Source of the DNA: Ursus arctos
Taxonomy: Eukaryota > Chordata > Mammalia > Carnivora > Ursidae
DNA: 64,000 nucleotides
Assembly (NCBI RefSeq): GCF_023065955.2
Contig: NW_026622863.1
Location: 44,808,177-44,872,176 of the forward strand
Reading direction: 5' to 3'
This document shows positions 53,550 through 64,000 of this stretch, one piece after another. Every line of letters begins with the position of its first letter. Position 1 is the stretch's first letter. The notes under the pieces are model-generated. The model made no database searches. It saw only the letters and a list, made by a program, of their open reading frames with translations, and was not told the origin of the DNA. The position numbers were made by a program, and so were the translations under genes.

Positions 53550-54610
53550 TGGGTCTGGACTAGCACGGCGACCTCCTCACTGCTCCCCGTTTCCCACCCC
53601 CATTGTCTGTTCCCCCAATGCAGCCAGAAGGGATCCTGCACACACCCAAGTCAGAGCACACTCTGCCTCCGTTCAGAACTCCATCGTGGCTCCCATCTCC
53701 CTCAATTTGAAAGTCCATGAGGTCCTTTATTATCCTCCCACCCATCCCCACACACGTTTGAGTTCATCTCCCAACCCTCCCCCCAACTCCTGTCTCTCCT
53801 GACCCACCAGCCTCCAGGCTCATTCTCACCCACACCAGGCACGCTCCTACCTCAGGGCCTTTGCCCTTGCTGTTTCCTTTGCCTGAGATGCTCCTCCCTC
53901 AGACATCCCTCATTCGAGGTATTTACTCAGACGCTACCTTCCCTGTGAAAAGGGCTATCCTGAGAATTTCCTATCACCATTCTTTGTAACTTACTCTCTC
54001 CTTAGCACTTACAGCCCGATCTTATTTACTGTCTCTCTCCTGATGAGAATGTGAACCCCAGGAGGGCAAGGCTTGTCTGGTGTTTTGATTGCTGTATTCC
54101 CAGTGCCTAGAACGGAGTTTGGCATGTGGCAGGTACTCAAGGAATATTTGTTGGATGAGTAAGTGAACAGGCTGGACCTAACTTAGAACCGTGGCCTGGA
54201 AGGGCATCTCTGAGGAGGTGATGTTGGAGTGAAACCTGAAAGGCAAGGAGCCAGGAATGCAAAGGGAGGGGAGAATATTCCAAATGGTGGAAACAGCGTG
54301 AGCAAAGGCACTAAGGTAGGAAAGGAATTGCTATTTTCAAGCACTGGGAGGTCAGCAAGACTGGAAAAGCCAGCAGAGGAATATGAGATGCTGAACCAAT
54401 GACTTCCTGTCACACAATAACACCCAAACTCCTTACCTTGCCACACGGTCCTTTCAGCCCACTGTTACCTCTCTAACCCCATTTCCTTCTGTTCTCCCCC
54501 TCCCGCGTTCCATTTGACACACCCTGGTCTCTTTCCATTCCCCAAACACATCAGCACCTGCTGGCCTCAGGGCCTTTGTGCTTGCTGTTCCCTTTGCCTG
54601 AACACTTGAT
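53550..54610 (+). mobile_element. L2 LINE fragments
   Basis: 53570-54160 follows the L2 3' end (cacgctcctacctcagggcc, aggagggcaaggcttgtc, tactcaaggaatatttgttg). 54420-54600 carries a second partial copy of the same segment (ggcctttgtgcttgctgt). 54170-54400 is L2-like in antisense. Confidence 0.6.
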
Positions 54611-54639
54611 CAAAATGTAGATATCTACATTTTCAGAGT

Positions 54640-55640
54640 ATCTCCACACAAGATACTAACTACAAAGGGAAAGTAGTAACTTTACAGTGGAAACACCTGA
54701 CAGACACCATCTTAAGCAAGGGATCAAAAGCCCTCACCTGTCGTGGGACAGAATCTCATGTGCCTCTTTGAGAGGATGCAGGGAGAAGGGCACAGCATTT
54801 CTCAAATTTCCTGTCAAGGGTAGCTTGACTCTAACCGTGAGGAAACATCAGGCCACAAACCATAACTGAGGGACATTCTATGAGGTTTAACTGCCTTGTA
54901 AGTTTCAAACCTGACACCTGAATGCGACAGGAGTCATTAGCCAGATGATTGTTTTGTGTACAAGGAGTGTGACCATTCATCAAATGTGATAAAGATCTGA
55001 GAGAAGAGGGTTGAGCATTCACTTCCTGACCTGGATAATTGAACTGTGGTCGTACAAGAGAATGTTCTTGCTTCAGGGCAGATGTGTAAATGTGGAGGGA
55101 GAAGGAGGGAGCAAGCTGATGTCCCAGGAACCTGCGTGAAGGGTCGAGGAGAATGCTTTGTACTTTCTTTAAAGTCCAATTTTACGGTAGGTTTATGGGA
55201 AACTGCAAAGAGAGGAAAGAGTTCCCCTGCACCCCACCCCTCCTGTCCCCCGTCAACGTCCTAGTGTCGTGCACTTGTCACAACCATGGACCAACTGGGA
55301 TGCCACCCTCATGGCCTATCAAGGGCACCTCCTGCCAGCAGCAGTTACACGGTTAACGTTAACCTTGATCTCCTGGCTGACATCACGTGTGTCGGGTTTT
55401 TTCACGGAGAAATTGCTCCCTCCCTTTCTACACCATCCTCTTTGGAAGGAAGTCACTTTGCGGCCCGCAGGTAAGGAATGGGGGAGATGTTCCCCCTCCT
55501 TGGAGGCACAGCATCTACAGAAACTACCTGCAAGTCCGTTCAGATACGTCTGCTCCTGCCATTTACTGTTTATCTCCGTGCGAACTCGCTGACCCTGAAC
55601 TTTGGATGAGCCCATACTATGCTGTTTCTTTGCAGCTGCT
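54640..55640 (+). mobile_element. Old L1 (L1M-type) 3' UTR fragments
   Basis: 54640-54930 (aactacaaagggaaagtagt, gagggacattctatgag) and 55260-55640 (cacctcctgccagcagcagt, tggaaggaagtcactttgcg) match segments of ancient L1M 3' UTRs as I know them. The first block is the same family as 5404-6310. Confidence 0.5.
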
Positions 55641-56473
55641 CAGAGTACTCTCAGCCCAGCGGGAGCACTTTCCACAGCCCCCGAGTCCCTTCACATACCG
55701 CCCCCTCCCCCATCAGGGAGGCTCTGCTTTGCCTGCTTTCCAGCGGGTCATCCCTTCGGGGGACTACAAGGTGCTCCAGGCCTAGAATCATGTTTAGTAC
55801 TGTTTTTTGGAAGTTTTCTTCTCCAAGCCCGCATCTGCATTTATCTTAAAAACAAAGGTAAAAATCCGATCTGTGAATCCCCAAATCTGGAAAGCTATCA
55901 GACACATTATTAAATTCCACCCACCCTGGAACGTAGGCCACAGAAGTGCGGGAAGGCTGGGTCGTTAAGGGTTATTCCAGCACCATTGGAAGCAGCAAAA
56001 ACCTGGCGAGTCAATTCTTGAAACTGGGGGCGGCGGATCAGTCGAGGCACCGCCGCACCGCGTCGGTGAGGAGGTGCCCGGATCCAGAAAGAGGCCTTAG
56101 AGGCTCTCATTTTCACCAGTGACCAACATGCCCCATTAATAACGTCCACACGCGGGGAGGGGCACTGGAGAGATGCGGCAGGTAGAGCCCAGCCACTTGC
56201 CATTATTAACTGGGAGGCGAGCCACGCAAAAACCAAACCGAACCAAACCAGAGGGAAAGAGCCTTTTCCTGGTGCCACGTGCATCTGAGACGAGACGAGC
56301 GAGCGCCAGGACGAGCGCGCAGGACCTAGGGTGCGGCTCTGTCTCACTTTACTTTCTTCCTCAGACGTCGGTGTTGCTCACGTTATTCTTACACAACACG
56401 TCAAAGTCCCCACATGCACATGACAAAAGACAGATTAATCTACTCAGAACTGAAGGTTTCCAATTGGTAAAAT
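55641..56473. other. Unassigned intergenic sequence
   Basis: No gene or repeat recognised. It has a moderately CpG-rich patch around 56020-56340. It could lie beyond or within a long AKT2 3' UTR. Confidence 0.4.
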
Positions 56474-56479
56474 TTTATT
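56474..56479 (-). terminator. AKT2: Candidate distal AKT2 poly(A) signal
   Basis: Minus-strand AATAAA about 2.7 kb after the AKT2 stop. The human AKT2 3' UTR is, as I recall, more than 3 kb, so a distal site in this region is plausible. Speculative without RNA data. Confidence 0.3.
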
Positions 56480-57604
56480 ATTAAAACGCTCCCACCTGAA
56501 AGTCCCTTTGGGAAAGGTTCTACAGAAGGAAGCACCACCACATCCAGGGGGCTACGTGCGCCCGAGGGAAGCGGTTCATCAGCCTGCGGGCCCCGCACCA
56601 GGGACCCGGGGCTGCGAGGTGACCCAGCGGACTGAGGTAGGCTCGGGGTGCCCCCCACACGACAGCAGAGGGGTGACGCGAAAATGAACTGGCCCCGGCC
56701 GCCTCCGGGGCCTCGACTGGAGGGAAAACTAGGAGACTTTTCTCTAGAAGTTTCTCTGCGGCTTGTCTTATGACCGCCAGGACATACTTTCGTAATGAAA
56801 TAAATAATAAAGTCCATATTAAGTGAGAAAAAGCCACGCACTCCTTGGGTCTTGGCTGCAGCAAACGCAGATTCCTATACACCGAATCTGACTTTTCTGC
56901 TACCCTCACGCAAGATCTCCGAGACTTCATGCATGTGAAGAAGCCCTAAGGCCTTCTGGCAAAGTCTGTCATTCAATTCACTGGTGCCGGGGCCACCCTG
57001 GTCCCCAGGGGTGGGAAGAGTGAGTCAAGCACGGGAACCCTGCCCAGGCTAAAGGGGGCGGCTGTCAGAGGATCGCAGAGCGTGAGGGCTGTAACCAGAG
57101 GTGCCCCCAGCTGACAGCCACGATTCCCGTTCATACACCAAGGACTGCGCTGGAATTTGGGGGCCTCAAGTCTCCCCGGTTTAGCCTCAGTGGGGAGAAG
57201 ACGTGCAGGCAATGCCGCGCTCTAAGGCCCAAGGGCCCCACACGATGAAGCCACACCCTCGCGCTTGCTTCCAGGGCTCAGGGACACCTGGGGCACCCTT
57301 CTCGTTCAGAGCCACCTGCCCCACTATCCCACCCCTGTCCACCCTCTTCGCACCTGGGCAGCTTCTGAAGACTGGGAACGGCCTCCGCCCACCACACCCG
57401 TACTCCCCAGGAAGCTTCCCAAGCCCCTCAGCCGTTTGCACCCACAGGGGCGCCCATGCGGAGCCCCACCTGCCCAACCCCGCTGGCCAGACGGCGAGCA
57501 CGGCTCCAGATGCCCGGGTCCCACCACAGCGGACAGGTCCTGGGAGCGGATCAGCGGGGCCAGGCTCCGCAGGCAAGAACGGCCCAGGGCGGCAGGCCCC
57601 GGTC

Positions 57605-59203
57605 TGAAATGAGTGTCTTTATTGCTTGTACCGTACAAACGGGAGGAATGGGGAAGGCCAGTGGGGAGGACAGAGATTTGTCAGATAAATGACATACACA
57701 CACAGAAAGGAAAAAGACCCCCCACCCACCCAAACCAACCCTCACCCCACCACAGGATGTGTCTCTGAACTACCTAGTACAGGAGGTGGGGCAGGGAGAC
57801 CAAAGCCACAACGAAACTCCACACACCCAGAGATGTTGGGGGGAGGGAAGGAGGGGGAGGGAGGCTGGGCAGCAAATGGACCCCAAGTGCGGCTCCCCTA
57901 CCAGGCCAGCACCCCTCCCCTACAGGATGAAATGCTCGGGCCAGGGCCCAAGCCCACACATGCCACGCACGCAAGGCCGGGACACGCTCGCCCTCACACA
58001 CACATACCCAACACGCACGCACACACACCCCCTTTTGCATCCACGTCCCAGATGCACAGGGCCGACCACAGACACACACAGTCTGAGGCACGCACACACG
58101 TGCCCACAGCACTGACACACGTTCACCTTAAGGCTACAGAACTTGGGGCCCAGGGAGGGGGAGGGAGGGGCCCTGGAGCCTCCCCTGCTCAGAGGCTGTC
58201 CCCCCCCCAGTACGTACCAGAGACCCCCACTCCCACCCCCTCTTCAACCCCAAGTCCAAGGGGCCCAATACTGTCTTGGTGCGAGATGTGTAACAGTGGA
58301 ACTGGCACCCCTCCACCCCAGGCGGAAAGAAGGGGGTGAGCCCAGCTCCCATCCTTGGCAAGGGCTGGGGCCGGGCCCAGGGCCCAGGGCCCAGCAGGAG
58401 TTAAGGCCAGCCGGAAGGAAGCCCTGGTAAGGCACAGGACTGGGTGGCGGGGAGGCTCGTCCCCAAATGTTCCTCCTGCCTCACCCACAGGGTCAGGGGA
58501 GCAGCTTGGGAGGCTGCGGAAGGCAGGGCCAGGAGGCAGTGCCCATCCCTGGGCCCCTCCTCGTTCCCCACAGGGCAGATCAGGTCCCATCTACACGAGG
58601 GTTCCCCGAACCCCCAACCCTGCAGCTTCCAAAGGCCCCCGCCTGTCCCTGGATATTATTGCTTTTCTGCCCCTGTGCGGGGAGGGGCTGGACTGCCCGC
58701 GCCAGGCTTCTCTGAGCCCAACAGCACCAGGACACTGTCCGCTGGGTGTCGCGTCCCACGAGGTGTCCCCCGAGAAGGCAGCCTCTGACCGAGGCAGTGG
58801 CGCAGGGGCAGGCTGCCTGCAGGTGCCCAGCCAGAAATTCAGGCAGGACCCGCAGCTCCACGCGACGCCCCTCGCAGGGGCTTGTGTTGATTAAAAACCG
58901 GAATCTCTCCAACCGCCCGAAGGCCTGGTCCTGGGGCGGGCAGTGGAGAGTCTCCCAAATTCTGGTCTGGGCACAAAGGTGAGGACAGGATCCTGGAGGC
59001 AGGGCCGCTGAGACCGCTGAGGTGAGTTTGGCGGAGGGCTGAAGAAAAAACTGGAAATGGGGGTGAGCAGGTGAGGGATGGGGATGCAAACAAGAAAAGG
59101 CAAAATAAAAAGTCTAAAAACAAAGAGACAAGCCCCCGGGGCGGTGATGGCAGCCGAGCGTGCATCCTGCGGCGGCGGCGTCAGCGGCGGTGGGCGGCAC
59201 TGC
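57605..59203 (-). other. AKT2: AKT2 3' UTR (proximal form)
   Basis: No coding sequence. In the sense orientation (minus strand) it contains a GU-rich block from the CA-rich segment at about 57985-58120. It also has a long CU-rich tract from the purine run at 57838-57870. An extension to 56474 is possible. Confidence 0.6.
57618..57623 (-). terminator. AKT2: AKT2 proximal poly(A) signal AATAAA
   Basis: Minus-strand AATAAA 1.58 kb after the stop codon, the first canonical hexamer I see. Sequence just beyond is GC-rich and not strongly GU-rich. Confidence 0.5.

Positions 59204-64000
<4,797 letters not shown>

Noticed and set aside
56760..56830. Plus-strand AATAAA cluster suggesting a plus-strand gene ending near 56.8 kb
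   Set aside because: No coding exon on the plus strand upstream, and A/T-rich runs of this type occur by chance in 3' UTR-like sequence.

Overview
The window is vertebrate nuclear DNA from a carnivoran mammal. The evidence is about 30 copies or fragments of tRNA-derived Can-SINE (SINEC) elements, several with intact target-site duplications, on a background of old MIR, L2, L1, MaLR LTR and hAT remnants. The SINE subfamily looks arctoid (bear, seal or mustelid type), but I cannot fix the species. Genes are split by GT-AG introns and GC-rich promoters are present. I see no prokaryotic feature.

Layout: positions 1 to about 29,350 are gene-free and packed with SINEs, including an L1-rich, AT-rich stretch at about 21-27.6 kb. 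From about 29.4 kb the composition changes to a GC-rich, gene-dense block with the gene order MAP3K10 (+), TTC9B (-), CCNP/CNTD2 (-), AKT2 (-, 3' half only, running off the right edge). As I recall it, this is the order of human 19q13.2. All exon boundaries given here were derived by hand from splice sites and reading phase. They yield MAP3K10 of 936 aa (10 coding exons), TTC9B of 237 aa (3 exons), CCNP of 307 aa (7 coding exons in the preferred model) and the last 245 codons of AKT2 (6 exons). All are open and carry the expected catalytic or binding residues.

How the genes relate: MAP3K10 (MLK2) is a Rac/Cdc42-responsive MAP3K upstream of JNK, and AKT2 is the insulin/PI3K-responsive survival kinase. 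TTC9B is a small TPR protein and CCNP an orphan cyclin. They share a neighbourhood, not an operon. MAP3K10 and TTC9B converge tail to tail, only 557 bp apart between stop codons. The only canonical TTC9B poly(A) signals lie inside the MAP3K10 3' UTR.

I found no novel self-contained system. The points most worth checking are: the complete absence of Can-SINEs over about 33.5 kb across the gene block; a uORF with a better start context than the MAP3K10 ATG; an intronic AATAAA that could yield a kinase-dead MAP3K10 isoform; the overlapping MAP3K10/TTC9B 3' ends; a two-codon first coding exon in CCNP; ZNF143-type promoter motifs; and young, possibly polymorphic SINE insertions, one antisense within an AKT2 intron.
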